Part shown: in pieces, positions 36,701 to 48,700 of the stretch
Position numbering within the stretch: the stretch's first letter is position 1
Layout: each line of letters opens with the position of its first letter
Assembly: GCA_013400975.1 (NCBI GenBank)
Contig: WBMZ01002700.1
Span: 1-64,000, forward strand
Source: Atrichornis clamosus
Taxonomy: Eukaryota > Chordata > Aves > Passeriformes > Menuridae
Direction of reading: 5' to 3'
DNA: 64,000 nucleotides
Position numbers and translations under genes: made by a program
The notes under the pieces: model-generated
What the model was told of the DNA's origin: nothing
Database searches by the model: none
What the model saw: only the letters and a program-made list of their open reading frames with translations

Positions 36701-39700
36701 ATTTTGAAGTTCTTTTAAAGTGCCCATGGCTCAACAGGGAAAACAGAGTTTGTCTCTATACAATTTAATCTTCCCAAATTTGTAAATTTATCAAAAGAGT
36801 AAAACTTGCACAGACACCTTTCATAACCTTTAACCTTTTCTTTTAGGTCCGCCTGGGAATGATACAGTTTAGCTCAACTCCCCACCTTGAATTCCCACTG
36901 GATTCTTATCTAACCAAACAAGAAGTGAAAGAGAGAATCAAGAGGACTGTGTTCAGGTCAGTTTATTTTACAGCTCTTCTCTTTTTCTGGGCTATGAATA
37001 ATCTCTGGGTTGAGAGGGTTTTTTGAGGTTTAGAAATCTCTGCTTCTGCTGTGCACGCACCAATGTGGTGCCCCCAGGGAGGGGGGTGAATGGACACGGT
37101 CTGTGGTCCATAATCCACAGTCTGCTAAAAACCTGCAGCATGGTCTGTCTGTCAGTGAAAGTTGATAGGGGGCAAAGTTTACAGTGTGCTGTTATAACGT
37201 GGTAAACAGAGAGTGTTCCAGGTTTTTCTGGCCATTTGAGCCATTCCACATCCTCCACGGAAAAGCGAGCACGGTGTTCCCTCATGGCTGAGCAAAGCCA
37301 GCACCATGTGCTGCTTCATTTTTTAGTGGTTACAATTTCCTTTGTCCTAGTGACAAAGTGCTGGCCTGTAGATATCTCTGCATGTGTGCTTGCTGAATTC
37401 AAGAGGATCAGGTTTTCCTTTTTTCTTCCTGAATGTTAAGACTTGGATGTCTTCCCATGACCTCAGGAAATGGAGCCAGAAGTCCAAAGAAGCGCTGTCC
37501 TTAGAGCCTCTCAAAATCCAAACTTTTCATCTTGGAGAAATACATTTGGATCTGCAAAGGATCTGACAATCACCCCAAAATAACACTTGTTTTGATGATA
37601 GACGAGGTACTGGTATGGCCTGTGGGTGTCTATTCTTTTAGCTGATCTGTATTAGGACTAAGGGTTAGATCTACATTTCCCATGGATGTCTGCTGCTCTC
37701 AGTACATATTGCAAGCAAATGTGAACACTTTTGCATTTTTCAAGCAAGATCAATTGGCTGGGTTTTGTTGTATGGCTTTCGGTAAGTTTAGCAAATCAAG
37801 AAAACCTCTAGTGTACTGTTACAGGAAAAACTTAGAGAAAACAAGATGCATTCCTCCTCTCTGGTCGTTGTTGAAAGTCTGTGAGAGCAGAGAAAGTGAA
37901 GCAGCATTTGGTGTCTGGCACTGAATTTCCTTGATGACAACAGATGGATGCTGACAGATCAAACAGAAATAATGACCTTTTGCCTGGCTGTTTCATCTAG
38001 TTTATATGAAAAGCTGACGTTTTGGAGTAGATAAAATAGTTATGGATGGATTCCAGTTGGCTTCTGAAAAAAAATGGGTGTTTGACATCTCGGATGAGAG
38101 GTTCCTTGATGTGCTTGTGATGAGCCTTTGGCCAGTGAGGCATTTCCTGACTTCAACCCAGAGCTGACAGCACTTGGAAGGAGGCAGCACCAGACTGAAG
38201 TGAGGCTTTTGTGATTTATTTGGAGACTGCTGACTTCTCTCTGTGAGTGCTGTCCAAATACCTCTGGAATTCTTTGGCCTGTTCCAGCCATATTCAGTGG
38301 TAATACCAAGCTAAATTTCATATGAATTTCTTTCATGTAATTCAGCAGCTGGTTGTAGGAGGGAAACCTTCTTAGTGCTGTTCCTGAAGAAAGGCAGCAG
38401 ATAAAGTCCCTATCTCCTTGTGCTTCAGAAAATCCTTATTGGAGTAATGCCTCAAACACGCTTCCACTGTGTCAAAACCCAGTGAAGCTTCAAATGCAAA
38501 TTAATAAGAAATTGAATTGAATGAGCTCTTTATTAACTTTTTCTAATCCTCAGGGCTCACATAGGCACGGTGTACTGAGTTCATCAAGATTTTGTTATCA
38601 GACTGACTACACACAGTGTATTCTCCCTCATGCACAGCACTTTTCACTGAAACATCTCACAGTTACAGACATTTGGTCAAAAAAAGGCAAATTTGGACGT
38701 GCTATGAGCACATGTTCACTGAGTATGCTTTGAAATGACTGAGTGCAGAGGAGGAAGTACCTGAAGGAAGAAGTTCAAAGCAAAAAGGCCTGGCAGGTAC
38801 TGAATGGAAAAAAGTTTCTGTGGAAAACAGAGGGTAGATGGAAAAGCAATGGACTTGTGTATGACGAAATGCTTTTCTAGAGTAAGCAAATCAGGAATCA
38901 GGTGCTAAAGCAAAGGATGGGTGTTCAGAAAGCAGATGAGGTGTGTTTGTGTCAATGCAGATGAAAGAGACTGAATTCCCCAAGGAAGGAGAGACACTTG
39001 TAGCTTAGTTCCCCTGGTTCACTCTGGACAGCAATAAAAGCAGTCCCTAAAGGGCAATCACAGGAAATAGCACAGCTCCTTGGACAGAATTAGAAGACCG
39101 CTGGAAATGTCCACTCTGATCTTGTGGCTTAATTATCACCAGGTCTGTGCCATGTTCCCAGTGAGCTGGGCTCTCTCTGGTAGCAAATACCCAGTCGGGG
39201 TGGCACATTGCAGACCACTTGTGTTATATAGATGGAGAACTAGCAAGAAAGGAAGAAGCAGACTTACTTCCATGCAGGAATTACCTCTTTGAGACAAGCA
39301 AAAGTTCAGCCCTCCAACAACAAAAAGATCATGTCTGGTAGGCAGGGATCGAAGCTGGCCACCGTAGCTGAAGAACTCACAGTGGAAGTTGCTCTCAGGT
39401 TTTACAGGAGACAAAAGGCTTCTGGCCAGTGTGTTGTGTTGTAGCAAGGCCTTGGTGATGACTGGGTGGGGAACAAGGATGGTTGACGTGAAGCTTGAGT
39501 TGGTTGTGTCAAGTGGTTGACAACAGGGTCCGGGGTGCCTGGGCAGCCTGAGGCTCAGGTAGGGAGTTGGGCAGCTGGGGCTGATATCACCCAGCCACCT
39601 CGGGATCCCACCAAGCCTCATCCTGCAAGACAGAGGTGAGACCATTTTCTACCTCTTATCCGAGGTCCCTGTTATGTTACCCATGGCTTTTACTTAAAGA

Positions 39701-42700
39701 AAAATTTCAGTGTTTGGCTCAAAATGTGATTTTTTCCTGCCCCAGCCTGACAGAGATGATAGTTTTATATATAATTTTGATGACATTTCATGGTACATAG
39801 AACATGGAGCCCAGTCTTGAGTAGGCATCTTTAACAGTCATTTAAAGTTAAATCCTAAAAGCAGAGGACAGTCCCTGCCCCACGAAGCTCACTAGGAAAA
39901 ATTAACAACTACAGTAAACGTGCAGCCCATGAAAATAACCGCACCTTGTCCTGCTCCTAGACCTCTGTGTATATACAGCACTTCCCTTTTTTATTGCATT
40001 TTGCTTTATTTTTAGCACCCTCTGCCTTGAGGGGCTCCTTCCCAGTTGACATCCAGAGTGCCATCACCATGCATGTTGCTGTGCAGACACAGGCCATAGC
40101 CCTGCCTGCCTGCAGCCCTTCTCCTGGCTAGATTTTTTATCTCATGGCACCTCTGGTGTCCCTCCCCAGGCTTTGTGCTGATGTGCAGCATTGCCTCCCA
40201 GACAGACAGCCCCAGTGTCTACAGGCTCAGCAGGGCAATCAGACTCCCAGGTTAAGGAGGCATCCAGCAGTTGGAAAATCTTATTCTTTAATAATCTCAC
40301 AAGAAATGAGTCTCAGGATTTCCAAGGCTTCTTTGACTAAAGCTGTTCTCTGGCAAGCTGTAGCTTCTTTCCTACTTATGCTGCACTGAAGGTTGGTTTT
40401 CCTTGGGAGTTATTGCACAGCTGCAAGGCTTGATGTCTGCCATTTCCCGATGCTTAGCAGCAGCCCAATTTTACCTGCTAATTTATGTCACTACTGGAAT
40501 GTGCCCCCTCTGGCACCTGAGTCCTGCTGTGGGTACTTTGCTACTGAGAGGATTGCTGAGCATTGAACTAATCGGTTTATTCCTCAGGAACATTCCCTTC
40601 TCCAGGGAATGTGGAAATTGCCAAAAGGTACGTGGTTCCTTGCACCACCAGAAACAGCTTTTGTGGGGCCAGGCAAGAGGGAGTAGATGGGTTTGTGGGG
40701 AAGAACCTGGGATCAGTGCTGAAATCTGCCTCTGTTGTCTTTGGTCCAAGATGACCCTTAAAGAAATTACCACAATTTTCAGACAGAAAAATGAAAGCAG
40801 TTGAGACATTTGTCAAAGCTGGAAAAAAAATTAAAATATCCGAGAGCTCTGGTTTCTGCTCCAGTTGCAGAAACGCTCTGCTACATGTTAGAAGTCTTTT
40901 GGAGACCACTCTGGGTTGGAGAGGAGGTGGGTAAGGGTAAAGAGATGGGTCCTGTGGATAGGAAGATGAGAAGAATGACAAGATTAGACATCTCCATGGC
41001 TATGTTGTGTGGCAACAGGCAGAAATATGCTAAATTTCCCCTTACCAGAGGGTAGAAATTTGAAAACCAAATAGTGAATTCATAGCAGAAGAGCTTTGTT
41101 TTCTTCTTTTCTGATCATATCTCCCTGCTTTCTAGAGGTGGGAGCACAGAGACAGGTCGGGCTCTGAAGTACATTCTCCGAAAGGGATTCCCTGGTGGCA
41201 GAAACTCAAGTGTTCCTGAAGTCCTGATCATCATTTCGGATGGAAGGTCCCAGGGCAGCACTGCAACGCCTGCAATGCAGGTGAAGGAGAGACACATCAG
41301 GGTTTTTGCAGTGGGAATCAAGTTTCCAAGGTAGGAAACTTTCCACAGAGTGGGAAGTGGAGGTCCAGCTAGCCAAATGGCAAGTCCTAGTGAGTGAGAG
41401 GTCACCTTGGGCTAAATGTGAGTTTTGGAGGTAAAAAAAAAGGTGTCCTAGCTTTGGCCAGGACAGAGCTAATTTTTTTTTTTTGCTATTGCTGTGTCTA
41501 GAAGATTATCCATACCATTTTACCATTGCCCAGGGTGGGGGAAAGGGACTTCCTTCACAAAGCAAGGGCATTCCTTCCTTCCAGGGAGAGAAGAAGGTGT
41601 GGTGAGTGAAATAGTACTGTCATGGACTTTCCATGTAAATTGTTTCTTTGTTTTATACCTTTTATTCTTAATATTGTTATTGTTGCTGTTACTGTTAGAT
41701 TTTTTATCTCATTTCTGTTTCCAGTAAATTGTTCTTATCTCAACCTGTGATCTCTGCCTTTTGTGCTTCCAGCTGGAGGTGGGAGGGAAAGCGAGTGCTG
41801 GAACGGTTTTGGTGGGAGCACTGAATTGGGGAATACCGTTCCTAAACCATGACAAAAGGGAATTTGCAGGGTAGTAGAGGCATGGAGGAAACTCTGACTT
41901 GGTGGCTGATGTAGGAGGACCAGAGCTGACAAAGGAAACTTCTCCACTGAGTAAAGCTGCGCTTCTGCCTAAGATGAAACACTTGGAACCTGTTTGAAGG
42001 GTGTCATGGTTTTGCATCAGCTCTCTATTTGTTGCAGCGTTGGTTTTGATTGTTAATTCTTCGGGGGGAGGCTGAGCAGCTGACGCGTCCCTCGCTCGGC
42101 AGGTGGGAGGAGCTGCACGCGCTGGCCAGCGAGCCCCCCGAGCGCCACGTGCTCTTTGCTGGAGATGCTGATGATGCTGCCAACGGCCTGTACAGCACCC
42201 TGAGCAGCCCTGTCTGCAGTGCCACCAGTCCAGGTGACCCCCCGGGCCCCACCTTTGTGCCCGTGCCTTCAGCTTGGACCATGGCACTGAGTGAGGAAGA
42301 TGAGGCAGTGTCAGGAAGTGTACAGGGGAATCAGGTGCTGCACTCTGAGGTGACCCCCTTCATTCTGGTGCCCAAACTGGATGGCATGCTCTCCAAAAAC
42401 CTCCAAGCTGCAGGATCCTGAATCTTTCTGTGTCTCGGTTCACCTCTGAAAATGGGAATGTTGGTCCTGGCTCATGTCATGAGGGATAAACACAGCTGTG
42501 TTAAATTTTCTAATGGACTTGGCTGTGTGTTAAGGGGAAGCACCCGGGGCTTGCAGGAGTTACAAAAGATAGAGCTAGACCGGTCCAGAGGTAGGAAAAA
42601 ATCAAACACATGAATGATAAAGGCAACAAAGGGCCTGAAAAGCTGTAGTCATGTGAGGTTTATAGCAGTGTGAGGTTTATAGCAAAGCAAAGGAGCTGAA

Positions 42701-45700
42701 TAGTGATCTCCCAAGAAAGTGGATAGGCTGGTGAGCGTTTCCAATGGAAATTTCTCCTCCTGGGTCTCAGGGAGGCTCTTAGAAGCTCTGCGTGGTCTGC
42801 TGTTGTCAGGTAGTTGCAAATGATTCTCTGTTCTCACAGACTTTGTATTTTCAGGGAATTGTTGCTAGTTTGCATTTTACTTTGCTACAGGCTGCAAAGT
42901 GGAATCCCATCCTTGTGAACGCAGGACGCTGGAGACCGTGACAGAGCTGGCTGGCAACTACAGGTGTTGGAAAGGCTCAAAGCAGCCCAATGCAGTGCAG
43001 GTTTCACTGTGCCCTTTCATCAGGTGAGCTGCACCCCCACATCTCTAAAACTGAGTGGGGCTGAGAGGTGAGAGATACAGTAATGAGGCTTTTATCTGGC
43101 CTTGACTCTTTACTGGGATGAAGATCCCTCAGAAGACTGATGCAGACATAGTTTCTAGTCCAAGGCAGAGTCTCTGCTCTGATCATTGGCTGGTCTGAGA
43201 AGCAACCAAACAAAATAATTATTTGGAGTCTTGAAAATACATCCATAATCTTTAAATGTAAAGCATTAAAATTGAATTCAAAACCAAAAGGGTAGATTCA
43301 ATGAAATTTTGTTTTTCCTTTTGCCACCCCACTTAGAATGGACGTTTTCTCTTGAAGTACTTGTTTTGAAAAATTGCATTTTCAAAGGAAGGTTTGTTCA
43401 GCTGAAAACACAGGAAGGTCAACCTTGAAAGCACCTTGTTAATGATAGGCCTTATTCTTCCTGTTTCCTGTTTCAGGTGGAAGCGAGTCTTGATAAAACA
43501 CCCATCCAGATGCTTCCGAACTGTATGTCCAGGTGGGAGTTTGCTTTTCCAAAATTTTTTTTATGAAGCAGGAAAGGTAGTAACTGCAGATACAAAGACA
43601 GGGGTTTGCTTTCGCTTCTGAAAATTTTGTTCTGAATGAGAGACTGTGATCCTTAGCAAGCAGTTGATATTTCACCCAGTTTTTTTCTCATGGATATCTC
43701 TGACCAGAGTTCTTTTGGATTAAAATGTCTCCTAGTCATTTCTCCTTCCACTTGAGGAGCCAGTGAATCCACATCTACTCACGTCCTGGGGGCAGAGGCT
43801 TGCATGGCTTCCCACTGCCTGCAGGGAGTCACTGCTCTCCAGCTGGGGGAGCATGCAGTGATGCCTCCAGCCATCACCTTGGTACCATGAGCAGCATCAG
43901 GTTAGCAAGGAACCTGACACATGCTGATTGCCAGCCTGTTTTTGTGGCTGTTGAAATAACTGTGGTCCTTTAGTTCTTTTTGCAAGTTCAGGTGACAGCA
44001 GCTTTATTTCCTTTGTCAGTACAACACTGTCCAAGAAGCAGGCCAGACCCCAACCCCTTCATTGCTGCTGTGAATCTGTCAGGGCTGCAGGACCTTTAGC
44101 AGGTCTGTATTTATACATACGTGGCTTCACTGGTGTTGTTCCAAAGCAAATGAAGTGAGGTCACAAAATGGTTTTCTCTCTTGTTGCCTGCTGGAGAACC
44201 ACCCCAAAAGGAAGTTGCCATGGGGGTGAGGGTACACGTGGCCCTGTGTTAGTTCAAGCTCTAATGGTGATGCTCATGCTGGCAGAGGGTGGGAAGGGGC
44301 AGGCTCCATGCTGACTCCCTGTCTTTCTCTTGCCTGCTCCCGTTAGACCCCTGTGACTCCCAGCCATGCCAGAATGGTGGCACGTGTGTCCCAGAAGGAC
44401 TGGACAGATACCACTGCCTCTGCCCAGTGGGGTATGGAGGAGATGTCCACTGTGGTAAGTGTGACCCTGTGCTCTGCCTCCTTCCCTCGTGGCTGTGTCC
44501 TGCCTTTGTGGTGCCTGTTCGTTTATTCCCCCAGACTGCCAAAGATATTTCCTGTCTCTAAAGGCTGATGTGGCTTCCAGCCAAAATAAAGTGCACTCCT
44601 GGCACATTTGTCCCCCAGCTCACAGCATGAGTGATAACGTTTGGGTTACTGGACACAGTGTCCCCTCTCCACACCACAGGGCTTCCAGCAGGCCCTGGCT
44701 GAGGTTGCCCTGCAAATGACTGATTCCCTTCTCCCTTTTCAGCAGCAAAGCTGAGCCTCGAGTGCGGCGTGGATCTCCTTTTCCTGATGGACAGCTCGGC
44801 AGGGGTCACGCTGGAAGGGTTCCTGCGCCACAAGGCCTTCCTCAAGAGGTTCCTCCAAGCCGTGGTGGGCCAGGACTCGCCGCTGAGCGTGGGGGTGGCC
44901 CAGTACGATGACAGTGTCAGGGTGCCCATCGAACTGGGCCTACACAAGGATGCAGTCAGTCTCATGAAGAGTATTGATGCCTTGAATTTCAGTGGGGGAA
45001 GAACCCTGACAGGCAGAGCCCTGCAGTACATTGCACAGCACGGTTTCAGGAGCGCCCCAGTCTTTGCAGACGTGCCGGATGATCTCCCACGTGTGGTTGT
45101 CCTGCTCACTGACTCCAAGTCCCAGGATTCAGTGGCAGAAGCTTCTAAGTTTGTGAAGGACCAAAATCTCTTCTTGATTGGTGTAGGCAGCAGCTACGTG
45201 AGAGCAGAGCTGACCAAGGTGACTGGCAATCCACAGCAGACCATTATCTACTTGGACCCCCAGGATCTGTTCAACAGGATCCCAGAGCTGCAGAGAATGA
45301 TCTGCAGTGTGGGCAGTGCTGAAGGTAAGGCTGTGGGCATTGTGGGACAAGTTTGTCAAACCATGAAGAGGTGTTCTGAGTTCCATCAGGGAGGAGGGAA
45401 GGACAGAACAATGAATGCCCGTGTTTTGTTTGTGTCAGTCACAGGTCTAGGGACTTCCAGGAGTGATTTTTGTGATGCATCTCTACCTATGGGTGTGAAA
45501 GAGACATAGATCACCCTTCACAAGCAGTGATCAGAGTTGAATTTTGCCCACAATTTCCTCTTACTGCTTTTTTTCAATGAGAAAGGAGTAAATATATACT
45601 CTGAAAGATACCATGTTTGTGCTCTTTTACACAGGCTGCCAGGCCCAGTCTCTTGATTTGGCATTTGTCGTGGATGCCTCCTCTGGAGTTGGCCCGGAGA

Positions 45701-48700
45701 ACTTTCTGCATCTGAGGCGCTTTGTCAGGAGCAGCTGTTTGCACTTCATCATCAACAGGGATGTCACCCAAATTGCCCTTGTGGTCTATGGCAGCAAAGC
45801 TCACACTGTGTTTGCCTTGGATGCCCACACAAGCACTTCTGCTGTTCTCCACGCCATCGACCAGGTGCCTTTCCTTGGGGACTCGGCCTCTGCTGGCAGG
45901 GCCTTGCTGCATGTTTACGGTGATGTCATGGCCGTGCAGAAGGGAGCAAGGCCTGGTGTGAACAAGGTGGTGGTGCTGCTCACCAGCGGAGGCGGCGTGG
46001 GGGAGGCAGCTGGCCCAGCTCAGCAGCTGAGGCACAACGGTGTCCTGGTGTTTGTGGTGGCCATTGGGGACACGCAGAGGGACATGCTGCTGAGAGTTGC
46101 TGGGTCTCCCAGCTACCTGATGCACGTCTCCTCCTATGAAGACCTGCAGTATTACCAAGGCCTCATCATTGAAAGGATCTGTGAAGGTAGGAGAGCCTCC
46201 AGTCCTCGTTCTTTGTTGGTGCCAGCAGCTGCTGCTGTTGTAGAATTCCTCACGCTTTACCGAGTGAGCTCGATACTGTCTTTTGCGTTTTACAGGTGGG
46301 GAAACTATGACACACAGATCTGATGACTGTCCAAAGCAATCCTAGAGGAATAGTAACCAGCTTCCTCAAGATTCAGTTCAATGGGTTAAAGTGGGCATTG
46401 TGTGACTGACTCTTTCCAGCCCTGCTAGATCCATGTTCTGCTTTCTCTGAAACAAAAGGAATTTCGCTCTTTTCTTGATGTTGCTTTAAATCTGTAGAAT
46501 TTGCTGTGTGTTACTATACCCCCTGCAGTGTTGCTGGGAGTGCTTAATGGGACGCATTTCTGTGCTGGTCCCTGAGTGAGGTCTCAGCTCTCTTGTTCAA
46601 CAGGTTTGTGACCAGGTGTTTGCAAAGTGGTGACTCTGTAACCTCATCACTCCTGTTCCTCCTTAGTGTCCCTCTACTGAAGTTGTCATGTAGGCCTTCA
46701 GTCAACTTGTGATTAATCTTGTTTGCAGGACCAAATCCTTATCTCCAAAGTGGAAGGGAAGTATTTTCAAATATTCCTGTAAAAACTTATATTTGTGGGG
46801 GAAGAAAAAAAAAAAAACAAGTGCACTTTCTTCAAAACTTTGAGTCCTGAATGCCAGTCTCTAGCTGGGGGAAAAGATGGCTCTAATACTAGGTTTGAAA
46901 CACTTGCATGCTGAGTGTGAGTGCCTGTGTTTGGTGGAAATCAGCTTTTCAGAAAGGACAGCAGCCCTAGTTTGCAGACAGTGGTGGTGAAAGTGCTCCT
47001 AGTTAAAATACCATGCCTTGTTTCCTCATTCAAAATAGCCCAGGTTTAACATCTAGCTATTTGCTTTTGTTATGTTTTAACACGTTTATAAGAGTAAATG
47101 AAGAAACGTGTTTGAGCTTCAGCACAGAGGTCCTTTTCATCTCTGGGCATGCCCATGTCTCCTTCAGGCTTACAAAGAGCTACAGCATCACCTCTTTGGG
47201 ATGAGGAGCCTCTCTCCTGGCAGGCTCTGCAGATGGTTTCTACCTGGAGCTTTTCAGTGTATTTCTGTTGCAGTGGTACTCTCAGCTGTGTTAATGTAAA
47301 AACAATGTACTGTACCTTGAAATCAGGTAAAACGCCAGGGATGAAGGGGAAGAGACAGCAAGGTCCAATGAGTCAGGGTAATAACATATCATTTCCTGAG
47401 ACTGAATTGCTGCTTTCATTTCATGTGCAGGTAATCACTAGTTGTACTGGATAGGCTGGGACCAAAGGTGATGTAAAGACAAGCCCTTCATTCAGTTTTC
47501 TGCTCCCAAGTCCAAGACTCAATAACAGAATCATTGTCTGTGAAAGGACTTTAAAAAATTTATGACTCATGATAAAAGTATTTGAAGAACAGAACCTGCC
47601 TCTGGATACCTGGAGTAGGGTATTAATTCTGAGGCTCAGCTGAAAAGAATCCTTTAAAAAAGGACCCAGGGTCTAGGAGAAAAGATCTCAAGCATTAAAT
47701 ATATATTTATCTGCTTAATGGAAACACAAGTTCTTGGGATCATCAAAGGGTATAATTCCTGAGGTGCAAGAAGCTTATTTAAGATGATGCTGTGTTAACA
47801 GCAGGCTTGAGTTCAGAGAAATGGTGTTGTGGTGGAATAGCACGAGGTTATGCTGTGGAGCAGCCGTGGGGGGATGTGGTGGACACGTGAGATGTAGAGC
47901 AGAGCACCATGGAAAAGCTCTCTGGGGAGCAGCAGCATCTGGAAGATGAGTGGGATGTCCAAGAGATCTGTCTTTCATTGTCAGTGGCTCCACCAGCCCA
48001 ATGAAAGCAGAAGTATCCATCCCTGGGGTTACACTCTCAGGCAGGACTCCATCTGAAATGTCCCCTGGCGACAAAAATGTTTTTGAGCCCAACTTGGCTC
48101 CATGTAAAATCAACTAAAGGTAAAGGCTGAGATGTCCCTGGTCTAGGACTGTAAAAAAAAAAAAAAAAAATTATAGTTTTGTGAATGTTAGGTGCACATC
48201 TACAACTATCTGTACAGGGAGAACGAGCACAACATGTGTTAAGCTGTAGAAAGCTCCCTGAGGGATAGGGGTTAGTATTTGTATTCCGTCTCCTTTCCCT
48301 TTTTCAATTCCCTCTGTGCTTCTTCTACTCTGGAGCAAAGGGTAAGGCCAGCAGCTCTACACCACGTAGTTGCTCAGCAGAGGAATTTCACACCCCTGCT
48401 AACACTGTGGTGGTGTTGCCAGCAGACTGGAAGCAAATCCCTCTGGGATGCTGCTCCTTAACCTAATGTGTTGGCAGCACGGCAGTGTGGAACGCTGCCA
48501 GCCCTGCTGACAGCTGGGCTCTGTTGTGCTCAGAGGGTTGGGAAAGCTGTCACATACTTCATAACAACAGGGCTAATACCTTGGGCTGTGCTTGCAGGCT
48601 GCTCTCAAAACTCCTGGAAAAGAAGCCCAGAAATTTACCCTCTGTTGTTTTCCATTCATGCCATCCTTGCTTTCCAGCTGACTTCTCAACTTTGTTCTTC

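Noticed and set aside
39136..39645. 169-codon minus-strand frame in a VWA2 intron
   Set aside because: No recognisable domain, no splice sites in agreement, and composition not convincing; treated as chance.
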